Source: Stutzerimonas stutzeri
GTDB lineage: Bacteria; Pseudomonadota; Gammaproteobacteria; Pseudomonadales; Pseudomonadaceae
DNA: 64,000 nucleotides
NCBI RefSeq assembly: GCF_002890895.1
Contig: NZ_POUL01000007.1
Coordinates: 141,859-205,858, forward strand
Direction of reading: 5' to 3'
The notes below the pieces were generated by a model. The model did no database searches, was not told where the DNA came from, and saw only the letters and a list, made by a program, of their open reading frames with translations. How positions within the stretch are numbered: the stretch's first letter is position 1; the number at the start of each line of letters is the position of its first letter. The translations under genes and the position numbers were made by a program. Positions 18,108-26,923 of this stretch are shown piece by piece.

Positions 18108-18689
18108 TCAACCGATCTGGGAGATTTTCAGCAGGTGTTTGAGGTCATCGAGGATCGCCTTTCCGTTGGCCTTGCCGTCATAACGCAGCACCAGATTGCC
18201 GTGGGGATCGACGATCCACAGCTGCGCACCCTGCGGTAAATCAGGATTGGCGCCGTAAACGTCAGGGTTCAGGGCGTAGCGCTGCAGCTGCGGATACTCT
18301 TGCTGCAGGCGCTGGTCGTACTCGGCAGCCAAAGGCTGCGCACTAGCGAGGGCATGGCTGGCCCGGCCTGCTTCGCGGGCCAGGCCGATGTTGATCTGGC
18401 GGGCCAGGTAGACCAGCTGCTGACAGTCCTCAGCGCAACCCTGCGGTGCGGTGACCAGCAATTCCCAGCGCGGCTCGGCAGCCACCGGCGCGGTGACACC
18501 CAGAGCATCGCGGCCCTGGCCGGTGGCAACCAGCGCACCGTCGTAGGTACGGGTTTCGGGCACCCAGAAACCGAAGCGGTACATGGCGCTCGCCAGCAGC
18601 ATGGGGCCGATCACCACCGCAAGGATCAGTAGCAATTGCAAACGTCCCCGGCGCCGTTGTGCCGGTGCAGCCTTGAAGGTCGGATTCAT
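18108..18689 (-). CDS. Membrane-anchored Sco-like protein of the oxidase cluster, function unknown
   Basis: This 193-residue protein has one N-terminal transmembrane helix (about residues 17-37) and a periplasmic domain. I see a weak resemblance to Sco proteins: a CX3C pair (C85 and C89, APQGCAEDCQQLVYLAR) where Sco has CPDIC, and a C-terminal stretch LWIVDPHGNLVLRYDG with H163 near where Sco has its His ligand. It lies between SURF1 and ctaA, five bases after the SURF1 stop. Pseudomonas genomes usually have an unnamed protein at this place. The copper or redox role is inference; the family is usually annotated hypothetical. Confidence 0.8.
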   Translation of the reverse strand: MNPTFKAAPAQRRRGRLQLLLILAVVIGPMLLASAMYRFGFWVPETRTYDGALVATGQGRDALGVTAPVAAEPRWELLVTAPQGCAEDCQQLVYLARQINIGLAREAGRASHALASAQPLAAEYDQRLQQEYPQLQRYALNPDVYGANPDLPQGAQLWIVDPHGNLVLRYDGKANGKAILDDLKHLLKISQIG

Positions 18690-18694
18690 CGCGG

Positions 18695-19402
18695 TCACTG
18701 CTTGCTCCCCCGTGCCTGATGCACGCCGAAGTAGATGAACAACGCCAGCAGTGCCGCTGCCAGCGCAAACCATTGCACGGCATAGCCGACATGTTGCTGC
18801 GGCTGCATGAAGGTCACCGGCCAGTCGGCGCGATAAGCCGCGGGGCCCGGGTCCAGCCGCAGCTGATATTTGATGCCGTCGCGGTCGAGCAACTGCCAGA
18901 TATCTTTCAGGTCGACGTGGTTGATCAGACGCGGCCAGCCTTCTGCCATCCGCCGGTTGAGAATGAACGGGTCGCCGGAGGGCGCGTAGATCCAGGCGGA
19001 CAGCTTCAGCGGGCGATCCGGGGTGTCGAATTTCGGGGGGATGCGCCGGTCCGGCCAGGGCAACCAGCCGCGGTTGACCAGCACCCAACGGCCGCTGGGC
19101 TGATCCTGAAACGGCTGCAGCAACTCGACACCAACGCGACCATCGCGGGTGCGGCTGTCCAACAGGAAGCTGTGCTCGGCGTCGAAGCTGCCCTGCAGGT
19201 TAACGCGTGTATAGGCCGGCTCCTGGAGCGTGTCGATCTGCTCCGGGCCGATGGGAGCAGCGGCCTCGCGCGCTTCCTGACGAGCCAGCATGTCGCGCTT
19301 CTGCTCACCGCGCTCCAGCTGCCAGAAACCCAGCCAGACCAGTAACGGCAACAGACACAGCACCACAAGCGTGGGTATGACACCCGGCTTGAAGCCGTTC
19401 AT
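18695..19402 (-). CDS. SURF1 family cytochrome oxidase assembly protein
   Basis: SURF1 proteins help insert heme A into oxidase subunit I. The 235-residue protein has the family's two-helix topology: one helix near the N-terminus (IPTLVVLCLLPLLVWLGFWQ, followed by LERGEQKR), a periplasmic domain with the conserved WVLVNRGWLP and NHVDL segments, and a C-terminal helix (YAVQWFALAAALLALFIYF). I start it at ATG 19402 (MNGFKPGVIPT); an in-frame upstream opening adds 16 residues unlike the family. It is divergent from the DUF2909 gene. Confidence 0.92.
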   Translation of the reverse strand: MNGFKPGVIPTLVVLCLLPLLVWLGFWQLERGEQKRDMLARQEAREAAAPIGPEQIDTLQEPAYTRVNLQGSFDAEHSFLLDSRTRDGRVGVELLQPFQDQPSGRWVLVNRGWLPWPDRRIPPKFDTPDRPLKLSAWIYAPSGDPFILNRRMAEGWPRLINHVDLKDIWQLLDRDGIKYQLRLDPGPAAYRADWPVTFMQPQQHVGYAVQWFALAAALLALFIYFGVHQARGSKQ

Positions 19403-19483
19403 ACCCTGCCCCGCGGCGTATTGATCGGGCTGGCTATACTGCACCCCCACTTCTCCCAGTTCCCCTGTTACGGCGGACCGCTC

Positions 19484-19687
19484 ATGCTCAAGGCGGCAAT
19501 TGTTCTGTTATTAGTAGCCACACTGGTCAGTCTGTTCAGTGGTCTGTTTTTTCTGGTCAAGGACGAAGGCCGAACCTCACGCGTGCTCACCGCCCTCTTC
19601 GTTCGTGTCTCCCTCACGGCATTGACGGTCGCCCTGATTGCATGGGGCTTCTATAGCGGGCAGCTGCAACCCGGTTTCGGCGCCTGA
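19484..19687 (+). CDS. DUF2909 twin-transmembrane small protein of the cox cluster
   Basis: This 67-residue membrane protein has two helices (AAIVLLLVATLVSLFSGLFF and LTALTVALIAWGFYSG) joined by a short polar loop containing KDEGRTSRV. It matches the small twin-TM DUF2909 proteins found inside cytochrome oxidase clusters. It is on the plus strand, facing away from SURF1 and converging with coIII five bases downstream. I start it at ATG 19484; an earlier frame opening adds an unconserved extension. A role in oxidase assembly is inferred from location only. Confidence 0.8.
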   Translation: MLKAAIVLLLVATLVSLFSGLFFLVKDEGRTSRVLTALFVRVSLTALTVALIAWGFYSGQLQPGFGA

Positions 19688-19692
19688 TCGGC

Positions 19693-20592
19693 TTAAATCA
19701 CGTAGACGAATACGAACAAGCCAATCCACACCACATCCACGAAGTGCCAATACCAGGCCGCCGCCTCGAAACCGAAATGCTGCTCAGGCGTGAAGTGACC
19801 GCGGAAGCTGCGCACCAGCATCACCGTCAGGATGATTGCGCCCATGGTCACGTGGGCGCCGTGGAAGCCCGTGAGCATGAAGAACGTCGCGCCGTAGATG
19901 CCCGAGCCCAGAGTCAGACCCAGCTCGGTGTAGGCGTGTATGTACTCTTCGATCTGCAATGTCAGGAAGGCGATGCCCAGCAGCACGGTGATTCCCAGCC
20001 CCAACTTGAGCTGCTTGCGGTGTGCCTTGCGCAGCGCGTGGTGCGCCCAGGTCAGGGTGAAGCTGGAGGTCACCAGCAGGATGGTGTTGATCAGTGGCAG
20101 GCCCCACGGGCTGATGGTGCCCTCTGGAGCGGGATAGACACCCGGGTCGGGATTGTTCAGCAGCGGCCAGCTGTACTCGAAGTTCGGCCAGAGCATGGCG
20201 CTGACGCCCTTGTCGCCTTCACCGTCTAGCCAGGGGCCTACCCAGTAACGGATGTAGAACAGCACGCCGAAAAAGGCGAGAAAGAACATCACCTCGGAAA
20301 AGATGAACCAGCTCATGCCCCAGCGGAAGGAGCGGTCCATCTGCGCGCTGTACAGTCCCGCACGGCCCTCACGGACCACCGCCCCGAACCAGCCGAACAT
20401 CATGTAAGCGATCAGCAAAGCGCCGATAAAAAAGATGATCGGCCCGCTGATCTCGTCGCGGCCGGCCTTGAGGTCGTTGAACCAGCTGCCCAGGCCGAAG
20501 ACGGTAGTCAGCAGCGCCAACGTTCCCACAATCGGCCATTTGCTCTGGGCGGGAACGTAGTAGTTCTCGTGCGTGGTGGTCTGTTGGCTCAT
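19693..20592 (-). CDS. coIII: Cytochrome c oxidase subunit III
   Basis: This seven-helix membrane subunit of the heme-copper oxidase has 299 residues. Family motifs include MSWFIFSEVMFFLAFFGVLF, the FHGAHVTMGAIILTVML helix and the C-terminal AAWYWHFVDVVWIGLFVFVY with the conserved WHFVD. An insertion between helices (about residues 115-165, GPWLDGEGDKG through GTISPWGLP) is usual for bacterial caa3-type subunit III. Its ATG overlaps the ctaG stop, so the pair is coupled. Confidence 0.95.
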   Translation of the reverse strand: MSQQTTTHENYYVPAQSKWPIVGTLALLTTVFGLGSWFNDLKAGRDEISGPIIFFIGALLIAYMMFGWFGAVVREGRAGLYSAQMDRSFRWGMSWFIFSEVMFFLAFFGVLFYIRYWVGPWLDGEGDKGVSAMLWPNFEYSWPLLNNPDPGVYPAPEGTISPWGLPLINTILLVTSSFTLTWAHHALRKAHRKQLKLGLGITVLLGIAFLTLQIEEYIHAYTELGLTLGSGIYGATFFMLTGFHGAHVTMGAIILTVMLVRSFRGHFTPEQHFGFEAAAWYWHFVDVVWIGLFVFVYVI

Positions 20593-21170
20593 TGCAGACT
20601 CTCCTTGGTCGCCACCAGATGCGCCGGATCAACGAGGGCGACGGGAGGTTGGCGGGACGTGATGTCGAACAGGGTGTAGGCGAGCGTCAGGTGACGCACA
20701 TCCGCAGGCAGATCACGATCGACGATGAAACGCACCGGCATTTCGATACGCTCACCGGGTTGCAGCACTTGCTGGGTAAAGCAGAAACACTCGGTCTTGT
20801 GGAAATAGGCCGCCGCCTTTGAGGGCGACACACTGGGCACGGCCTGCGCCGTCATCGGCTTGTCTGTCGGGTTGTAGGCGATGAAGCGCATCTCGCGGCT
20901 GGAGCCGGGATGAACATTGAGCTGGTCAGCCACCGGCTTGAATTCCCAGACCATGCCTGAGGCGTTGGTGGCGAGAAACTGCACCCGCACCTCACGCGCC
21001 TCGTCTACGGTCTGCGCCCCTTCATAGGCACCCGCCGTCTTGCCGTTGATGCCGAAGGCCTTGCACATGACGTCGTAGATCGGCACCAGCGCGAAGCCGA
21101 AGGCGAACATCGCCACGACCACCAGCAACAGTCGACGTACCAGGCGGCCCAGCGGCAGCTCAGTGTTCAT
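20589..21170 (-). CDS. ctaG: Cytochrome c oxidase assembly protein CtaG (Cox11)
   Basis: Cox11 delivers copper to the CuB centre of subunit I. The 193-residue protein has one N-terminal helix (LLLVVVAMFAFGFALVPIYD) and a periplasmic immunoglobulin-like domain bearing the copper motif CFCF (FHKTECFCFTQQVLQPGE). The YNPTDKP and PVRFIVDRDLP segments are also typical. It lies between coxA and coIII, with 23 bases to coxA. Confidence 0.95.
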   Translation of the reverse strand: MNTELPLGRLVRRLLLVVVAMFAFGFALVPIYDVMCKAFGINGKTAGAYEGAQTVDEAREVRVQFLATNASGMVWEFKPVADQLNVHPGSSREMRFIAYNPTDKPMTAQAVPSVSPSKAAAYFHKTECFCFTQQVLQPGERIEMPVRFIVDRDLPADVRHLTLAYTLFDITSRQPPVALVDPAHLVATKESLQ

Positions 21171-21193
21171 GGCGAGTCCTCAGAGCCGGCAGG

Positions 21194-22822
21194 CTAGTCA
21201 TGTTTCGGACCTGTCCGATGCTCGTGCAGCTCCTCCACCGAAGGCGGCACGCTGAAGGTGTGGTACGGCGCCGGTGACGGCACACTCCACTCCAGGCCCT
21301 CCGCACCGTCCCAGGGCTTGGCAGCAGCAATAGGGCCGCCACGGATGCACTTGATCACGATGAACAGGAACAACAGCTGCGTTGCGCCGAACATGAAGGC
21401 GCCGATGCTGGAAACCATGTTGAAGTTGGCGAACATCATGTTGTAGTCCGGGATCCGTCGCGGCATGCCGGCGAGCCCGACAAAGTGCATCGGGAAGAAC
21501 GCCAGGTTCATGCCGACGAAACTCATCCAGAAATGCAGCTTGGCCAGCGTTTCGTCATACATGTGCCCGGTCCACTTCGGCAGCCAGTAGTAGGCCGACG
21601 CAAAGATGCCGAAGATCGCCCCGGGCACCAGCACGTAGTGGAAATGCGCCACCACGAAGTAGGTGTCGTGGTACTGGAAGTCCGCCGGCGCGATGGCCAG
21701 CATCAACCCGGAGAACCCGCCAATGGTGAACAGGATGACGAAGGCCACGGCGAACAACATCGGCGCCTCGAAGGTCAGCGAGCCGCGCCACATGGTCGAC
21801 ACCCAGTTGAATACCTTCACCCCGGTGGGCACTGCGATCAGCATGGTGGCGTACATGAAGAACAACTCACCGGTCAGCGGAATGCCGACGGTGAACATGT
21901 GGTGCGACCAGACGATGAACGAGAGAAAGGCGATCGCGCCGGTAGCGTAGACCATCGAGGTGTAGCCGAACAGCGGCTTGCGGCTGAAGGCCGGGATGAT
22001 CGAGCTGACCGCGCCGAACGCCGGCAGAATCATGATGTAGACCTCCGGATGCCCGAAGAACCAGAACACATGCTGGAACAGCACCGGGTCGCCGCCGCCG
22101 GCCGCGCTGAAGAAGCTGGTGCCGAAGTGGATGTCCATCAGCATCATGGTCACCACGCCGGCCAGCACCGGCATCACCGCGATCAGCAGAAAGGCGGTGA
22201 TCAGCCAGGTCCAGACGAACAGGGGCATCTTCATCAGCGTCATGCCCGGCGCACGCAGGTTGAGCACGGTGGCGACCACGTTGATCGCCCCCATGATCGA
22301 ACTGATGCCCATCAGGTGAATGGCGAAGATAAAGAAGGTCACCGATTCCGGCGCGTAGGTTGTCGACAGCGGTGCATAGAAGGTCCAACCGAAGTTCGGC
22401 CCACCGCCCTCCATGAACAAGGTGGAGACCAGCAACCCGAACGCTGCCGGCAGCAGCCAGAAGCTGAAGTTGTTCATCCGCGGCAAGGCCATGTCCGGCG
22501 CGCCGATCATCAACGGGATCATCCAGTTGGCCAGCCCGACGAAGGCCGGCATCACCGCGCCGAAGACCATGATCAGCCCGTGCATGGTGGTCATCTGGTT
22601 GAAGAATTCCGGCTGCACGATCTGCAGGCCCGGCTGGAACAGCTCGGCGCGGATCACCATCGCCATTGAGCCGCCCAGCAAAAACGCGCAGAAGCTGAAC
22701 CACAGGTACATCGAACCGATGTCCTTGTGGTTGGTGGTCAGCAGCCAGCGTGAGAGGCCCTTGGCCGGGCCGTGGTGATGGTCATGCCCGGCATGACCAT
22801 GATCGTCGATCACTGCACTCAT
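21194..22822 (-). CDS. coxA: Cytochrome c oxidase subunit I
   Basis: This catalytic subunit carries heme a, heme a3 and CuB. The 542-residue protein has twelve helices and the diagnostic motifs FWFFGHPEVYIMILP (CuB His and the cross-linked Tyr), FIVWSHHMFTVG (CuB His pair) and DTYFVVAHFHYVLVPG (heme ligands). The glutamate of the D proton channel is in the GHPE segment. The N-terminus has a His-rich patch (DDHGHAGHDHHHGP). I start it at ATG 22822 with AGGATCAGGTG upstream; GTG 22825 is in frame directly before it. It follows coxB by 12 bases. Confidence 0.96.
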   Translation of the reverse strand: MSAVIDDHGHAGHDHHHGPAKGLSRWLLTTNHKDIGSMYLWFSFCAFLLGGSMAMVIRAELFQPGLQIVQPEFFNQMTTMHGLIMVFGAVMPAFVGLANWMIPLMIGAPDMALPRMNNFSFWLLPAAFGLLVSTLFMEGGGPNFGWTFYAPLSTTYAPESVTFFIFAIHLMGISSIMGAINVVATVLNLRAPGMTLMKMPLFVWTWLITAFLLIAVMPVLAGVVTMMLMDIHFGTSFFSAAGGGDPVLFQHVFWFFGHPEVYIMILPAFGAVSSIIPAFSRKPLFGYTSMVYATGAIAFLSFIVWSHHMFTVGIPLTGELFFMYATMLIAVPTGVKVFNWVSTMWRGSLTFEAPMLFAVAFVILFTIGGFSGLMLAIAPADFQYHDTYFVVAHFHYVLVPGAIFGIFASAYYWLPKWTGHMYDETLAKLHFWMSFVGMNLAFFPMHFVGLAGMPRRIPDYNMMFANFNMVSSIGAFMFGATQLLFLFIVIKCIRGGPIAAAKPWDGAEGLEWSVPSPAPYHTFSVPPSVEELHEHRTGPKHD

Positions 22823-22834
22823 CACCTGATCCTC

Positions 22835-23968
22835 TTACTGGGTGGCTTCTTCGGCCTGTTTGAAGATGAGCACGTCTCTCGGCGTGACCATGTCGCCCGT
22901 GTCGTTACCCCAGGCGTGACGCTCGTAGGTCACTACTGCAGCGATATCGACTTCCGAGAGTTGCGGGCCGAAGGCAGGCATCGATGTGCCGGGAGAGCCC
23001 TTTACGACGATGCTGATATGGTTTTCCGCATCCCCCGTCGCTATCGGCGAGCCCTTCAGCGCCGGGAACATAGGCGGCAGCCCTTCGCCCGAAGCCTGGT
23101 GACAGGCCGCGCAGTTGGTCTGGTAGACCTTTTCACCCCGAGCGGTCAGCTCTTCGAGCGTCCATTCCTTGCTGGTCAGTTCGGCCAGCTTGGCGGCTTC
23201 AGCCTTCTTCTCGTCGAGCCAGGTGGCATAGTCCTCTTGGGATTTCACCTCGACCACCACCGGCATAAAGCCGTGGTCCTTGCCGCACAGCTCGGTGCAC
23301 TGGCCGCGGTAAATGCCGGGCTGCTCGACGCGGGTCCAGGATTCGTTGATAAAGCCGGGGATGGCGTCCTTCTTCACCGCCAAATCCGGTACCCACCAGG
23401 AATGGATGACGTCCGCAGCAGTGATCAGGAAGCGCACCTTGGCACCTACGGGAATCACCAGCGGCTCGTCTACCTCCAGCAGGTAGTGCTCGCCCTTGGG
23501 GGCCAGGTTGTTGATCTGATCGCGGGGTGTGGTGAGGTTGCTGAAGAACTCGACGTCCTCACCCAGGTATTTGTAGTGCCATTTCCACTGATAGCCGGTG
23601 ATCTGGATGTCCACGTCCGATTCGGTGGGATCGTAGATATGGATGAGCGTGCGGGTGGCGGGCACGGCCATACCGACCAGAATCAGCAGCGGAATGATGG
23701 TCCAGAGCACCTCGACCTTGGTGTTCTCGTGGAAATGTGCCGAATCCAGCCGCTTGGAGCGGCGGTGGGCGAACATCGACCAGAACATCACCGCGAACAC
23801 CAGCACACCGATGATTACGCAGATCCAGAAGATGGTCATGTGCAGATCGAATACGGAGCGACTGACGTCCGTGGCGCCGGCGCGCATGTTCACGTCCCAG
23901 GCTGCTTGGGCCTGACCGAACAGCGACCACAGCCCCATCCCCATCCAGACTCGTGGATGTCGCGACAT
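22835..23968 (-). CDS. coxB: Cytochrome c oxidase subunit II with fused cytochrome c domain (caa3 type)
   Basis: Subunit II takes electrons from cytochrome c through the CuA centre. The 377-residue protein has a signal peptide (to about AQAAWD), two membrane helices and a cupredoxin domain with the CuA ligands in IHSWWVPD and QCTELCGKDHGFMPV. The extra C-terminal cytochrome c domain carries CAACH heme binding (TNCAACHQASGEGLPPMFP) and a downstream Met ligand in GTSMPAFG. The fusion makes this a caa3-type oxidase. It is first in the coxB-coxA-ctaG-coIII run, and the promoter should lie in 23969-24182. Confidence 0.96.
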   Translation of the reverse strand: MSRHPRVWMGMGLWSLFGQAQAAWDVNMRAGATDVSRSVFDLHMTIFWICVIIGVLVFAVMFWSMFAHRRSKRLDSAHFHENTKVEVLWTIIPLLILVGMAVPATRTLIHIYDPTESDVDIQITGYQWKWHYKYLGEDVEFFSNLTTPRDQINNLAPKGEHYLLEVDEPLVIPVGAKVRFLITAADVIHSWWVPDLAVKKDAIPGFINESWTRVEQPGIYRGQCTELCGKDHGFMPVVVEVKSQEDYATWLDEKKAEAAKLAELTSKEWTLEELTARGEKVYQTNCAACHQASGEGLPPMFPALKGSPIATGDAENHISIVVKGSPGTSMPAFGPQLSEVDIAAVVTYERHAWGNDTGDMVTPRDVLIFKQAEEATQ

Positions 23969-24182
23969 TGCGGGTTCCCCTTATGGTTCTTGTTATCCCG
24001 CCGACTACCTGTCCGGCCGCAGAGCGGAGCGAAACGCTCGCTATAACGGCCTGACTACGCTCTGATCTGGCTCCCCCCAATGCCTGGTTGCCAGTCCTCG
24101 CTTTGCACGCGCAGTCGGATTCAATCGGTACGCTTACGATCGGAGTATAGACAGCGATGCAAGACTGGCAATTTCGTCAGGA

Positions 24183-24431
24183 TCAGGCGCTGGCTTCTGC
24201 TGTGTGGTCGTTCTTTTTCACGCCGCGGATGTTCATCAACGCCAGACACACCTGCAGCGTGATCAGCGCCCAGGCTTCGGCGGACCAGCCCCAGATGACC
24301 CAGAGCAGGTTGCTGAGCAGGAAGCACCAGAAGCCCACCGTTCGCCGTTGCGGTTTGAGCGAGCCAATCAGCCACGCCGCCAGAACCGTGACCACCATTG
24401 CCGGCCATTGCAGAAGATCGATCCAGTCCAC
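24183..24431 (-). CDS. Small hydrophobic membrane protein, unknown function
   Basis: This 82-residue protein has about three transmembrane helices (LLQWPAMVVTVLAAWLIGSL, FWCFLLSNLLWVIWGW, ALITLQVCLALMNIRG) and a charged tail KKNDHTAEASA. I choose GTG 24431 (read MDWIDLLQW) because a perfect GGAGG sits four bases upstream; an ATG further upstream would add eleven residues and spoil that spacing. It lies alone between the coxB promoter region and the radical SAM gene. I cannot assign a function. Confidence 0.75.
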   Translation of the reverse strand: MDWIDLLQWPAMVVTVLAAWLIGSLKPQRRTVGFWCFLLSNLLWVIWGWSAEAWALITLQVCLALMNIRGVKKNDHTAEASA

Positions 24432-24546
24432 CTTGCCTCCAGAAACGAATGCGCACCGGACCATACCGGCGCCGCAGCGATACCTGGATTGGTGCGCCGA
24501 GCGCTTCGTATAGTTCCGGTGATCCGCCCTGCGGGCCCGGGCATGA

Positions 24547-25611
24547 CTAGAGCAGGTTCATCTGCTGCCCGGGCGGAGCGAAGCGAGTGCAATCGAGACC
24601 GTAATTCTGGTCGCGGCGGTTGTAGCCCAACCGCTTGCAGGCCAGCTGGAAGCGCTGCGCCAAGAGCTGGGCGAACTGCCCTTCGCCGCGCATGCGGCTG
24701 CCGAAGCGGCTGTCGTAATCCTTGCCACCGCGCGACTGCCGTATCAGGCTCATGACATGCGCGGCACGCTGTGGGAAATGCTCCTGCAGCCACTCGTCGA
24801 ACAGCGTGGCCACTTCATGCGGCAACCGCAGCAGCACGTAGCCGGCCGAGCGAGCACCGGCCTCCCGCGCGGCTTCGAGCATGCGCTCCAGCTCCATGTC
24901 ATTAACCATCGGAATCATCGGCGCGCACATCACGCTGACCGGTACGCCCGCCTCATGCAGGGTCCGCAACACCCGCAGCCGTGCCGCGGGGGACGCGGCA
25001 CGAGGCTCCATGATGCGCTTGAGCTCGTCGTCCAGGCTGGTCAGGCTGACCGAGACGCTGACCAGCCGTTGCTCGGCCAGCGGCACCAACAGATCCAGAT
25101 CGCGCAGCACCAGCGAGCCCTTGGTGATGATGTGCACCGGATGCTTGAAGCGCAGCAGAATCTCCAGCGCCTGGCGTGTCAGCTGTTGTTCGCGTTCCAG
25201 CGGCTGATAAGCATCGGTGTTGACGCCCAGCGCAATCGGTTGCGGCACATAGCCGGGCTTGCTCAGCTCCTGCTCCAGGCGCTCGGCAAGGTTGGTCTTG
25301 GCGATCAACCGTGTCTCGAAATCAATCCCTGGCGACATGTCCCAATAGGCATGGCTGGGCCGCGCGAAGCAGTAGATGCAGCCATGTTCACAGCCGCGAT
25401 AGGGGTTTACCGAACGATCGAAGCCGACATCCGGTGACTGGTTGCGGGTGAGCACGCTCTTGGCTGTTTCGAAGCGTACCTCGGTGGCGCGCGTCGGTGG
25501 CACGTCCTGTTCCCAGCCGTCGTCATATGCCTCGCTACGGGTCGGGGCGAAGCGGTTGTCTGGATTGATTGCGGTGCCACGGCCACGCGGCGTGCTTTTC
25601 GGTGGGTACAT
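24547..25611 (-). CDS. Radical SAM protein, SplB-like (PA0069 family)
   Basis: This 354-residue enzyme has the radical SAM cluster motif CX3CX2C at C74, C78 and C81 (YRGCEHGCIYCFARPSHAY), then a TIM-barrel region (ITKGSLVLRDLDLL, VSVSLTSLDDELKRIMEPR). It belongs to the COG1533/spore-photoproduct-lyase-like group, whose members are often of unknown substrate. A near-perfect LexA box lies 17-32 bases upstream of the start, so it is probably SOS-induced, which fits a DNA or nucleotide repair role. ATG 25611 has a GGAG six bases upstream. True SplB activity is not established. Confidence 0.9.
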   Translation of the reverse strand: MYPPKSTPRGRGTAINPDNRFAPTRSEAYDDGWEQDVPPTRATEVRFETAKSVLTRNQSPDVGFDRSVNPYRGCEHGCIYCFARPSHAYWDMSPGIDFETRLIAKTNLAERLEQELSKPGYVPQPIALGVNTDAYQPLEREQQLTRQALEILLRFKHPVHIITKGSLVLRDLDLLVPLAEQRLVSVSVSLTSLDDELKRIMEPRAASPAARLRVLRTLHEAGVPVSVMCAPMIPMVNDMELERMLEAAREAGARSAGYVLLRLPHEVATLFDEWLQEHFPQRAAHVMSLIRQSRGGKDYDSRFGSRMRGEGQFAQLLAQRFQLACKRLGYNRRDQNYGLDCTRFAPPGQQMNLL

Positions 25612-25627
25612 GACAGGCTCCGAAATA

Positions 25628-25643
25628 CTGTATATGGATACAG
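25628..25643. promoter_or_regulatory. LexA box (SOS operator) upstream of the radical SAM gene
   Basis: CTGTATATGGATACAG fits the gammaproteobacterial LexA consensus CTGT-N8-ACAG, with the AT-rich centre of strong sites. It lies just upstream of the start of the radical SAM gene (ATG 25611, minus strand), where a bound repressor would block the promoter. No other gene starts nearby on either strand. Confidence 0.85.
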
Positions 25644-25862
25644 TATCAGAACTTCCTCAAGCGTCGCTAATGTCGACGAGCCCGCCCGTCGAGTGGGGTG
25701 GACCGAGGCAGCCGCAGCCGCGATCTGGCAGCGCTATCTCGTCCAAAGCAATCGGTGAAAGTAAACGCTCCCTACAGAGCTGATCTCGAGGCTCAGCGGC
25801 ACACATCATGTGTGCTGTGAGCAACCGGAGCCATACGGCTCATGCAGGCGACCGCTAGCATG

Positions 25863-26627
25863 TCAGCTGGACCGTCGCACCTGCACCTTGCTGTACTCGG
25901 CTTCTGCGACGTCACTGAGGCGAATGACGCCGCTTCTCGCCAGCTCCCGTGCGCGCCAGTAAAGGTACAGGTCCGTAGGGAAGAAGCCGTCGCAATGGCC
26001 CATGACTTCAGCCATGGCGCGGGCCAGCGGCATCCAGTCGTCGCCGCAGGCGGCGACTAACTCGCCGTCGATCCGTGACTGGTCTTCGCCGACAAACCGA
26101 CCCTCGATCCAGCGACGTATCGCAGCGCTTTCCCGTACGGTGGCACGCCATTGGCTGGAGAGTTCGACGAGGCGTTCAGGGCCGACGAGGCGCGGCTGAT
26201 AAAGCGCTGCCAGGGCGTCCGGCGCATTCATGGATACGGCCATGCGCATGCCAACCCGACTGTCGCCGGTGCCGCAGGCCACCTCATGAAGCGCGATTGA
26301 CGAGCCTTCCAATGCCGCCGCCACACGCGCCAGCATCAGCTGTTCGGAGGCGCTATCGCCATGCCAGACCGTGACTTGCCGCGCCTGCTCAGACAGCCGC
26401 GCCAGCCACTCGGCATCGGCGGCAATGCCGGAGAAATCCGGCCGAGGCTCCAGCCCGGCAGGCCAGACGGCTTCCCAGAAGCCCATACGCATTCTGCAAG
26501 GCGAGGATTCGATATCAGCCAGCGGCCCGACGGCCAGGTCATCGCGCAGCACCCGCACCTCGCTGCCGTCAGCCAGCAGGGGCCGAACGCTCTCCGCGGC
26601 GAGGTCGCCACAGGTGATGTGCCACAT
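25863..26627 (-). CDS. DUF1835 domain-containing protein
   Basis: This 254-residue protein begins MWHITCGDLAAESVRPLL, the characteristic N-terminus of DUF1835, with the following GSEVRVLRDDLAVGPLADIE and VTVWHGDSASEQLMLARV blocks. No membrane segment or signal peptide is seen, so it is probably cytoplasmic. The start has GGGAGG at ideal spacing. It is 17 bases downstream of yheV on the same strand, so it is probably the third gene of prlC-yheV-DUF1835. The function of DUF1835 is not known. Confidence 0.82.
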   Translation of the reverse strand: MWHITCGDLAAESVRPLLADGSEVRVLRDDLAVGPLADIESSPCRMRMGFWEAVWPAGLEPRPDFSGIAADAEWLARLSEQARQVTVWHGDSASEQLMLARVAAALEGSSIALHEVACGTGDSRVGMRMAVSMNAPDALAALYQPRLVGPERLVELSSQWRATVRESAAIRRWIEGRFVGEDQSRIDGELVAACGDDWMPLARAMAEVMGHCDGFFPTDLYLYWRARELARSGVIRLSDVAEAEYSKVQVRRSS

Positions 26628-26644
26628 GGCGAGCCTCCCTTGGA

Positions 26645-26923
26645 TCAGTCGGGTTTTTTCTTCAGCTTGGGATTGGGGAAAAACTGCACGGCTTGCACCT
26701 GCGGATCGGGGGCCTTCGGCTTGGCCTGGTTGACCCGCGTACCCAACTCCGAGGGCACGGACTGGCCCTGCGCGTTGAGGGTGTCAGCGTAGCCGCACTC
26801 GACGCACTCGCGATGCGGAACGCCATCGACGTCCCACATCTTGATGCTGTCGCTGGCGCTGCACGCCGGACATACCGCCCCGGCGATGAAGCGCTTGGTG
26901 GTCACCTTCGGCTCGTCGCTCAT
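26645..26923 (-). CDS. yheV: YheV family putative zinc ribbon protein
   Basis: This 92-residue protein has two CxxC knuckles (GAVCPACSASDSIKMW and RECVECGYADTL) that form a zinc ribbon, then a Pro/Lys-rich tail ending KLKKKPD. It matches YheV (DUF2387). Its ATG overlaps the prlC stop (ATGA), so the two are translationally coupled, the arrangement I recall from other pseudomonads. Zinc binding is an inference from the cysteines; its partner is unknown. Confidence 0.88.
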   Translation of the reverse strand: MSDEPKVTTKRFIAGAVCPACSASDSIKMWDVDGVPHRECVECGYADTLNAQGQSVPSELGTRVNQAKPKAPDPQVQAVQFFPNPKLKKKPD

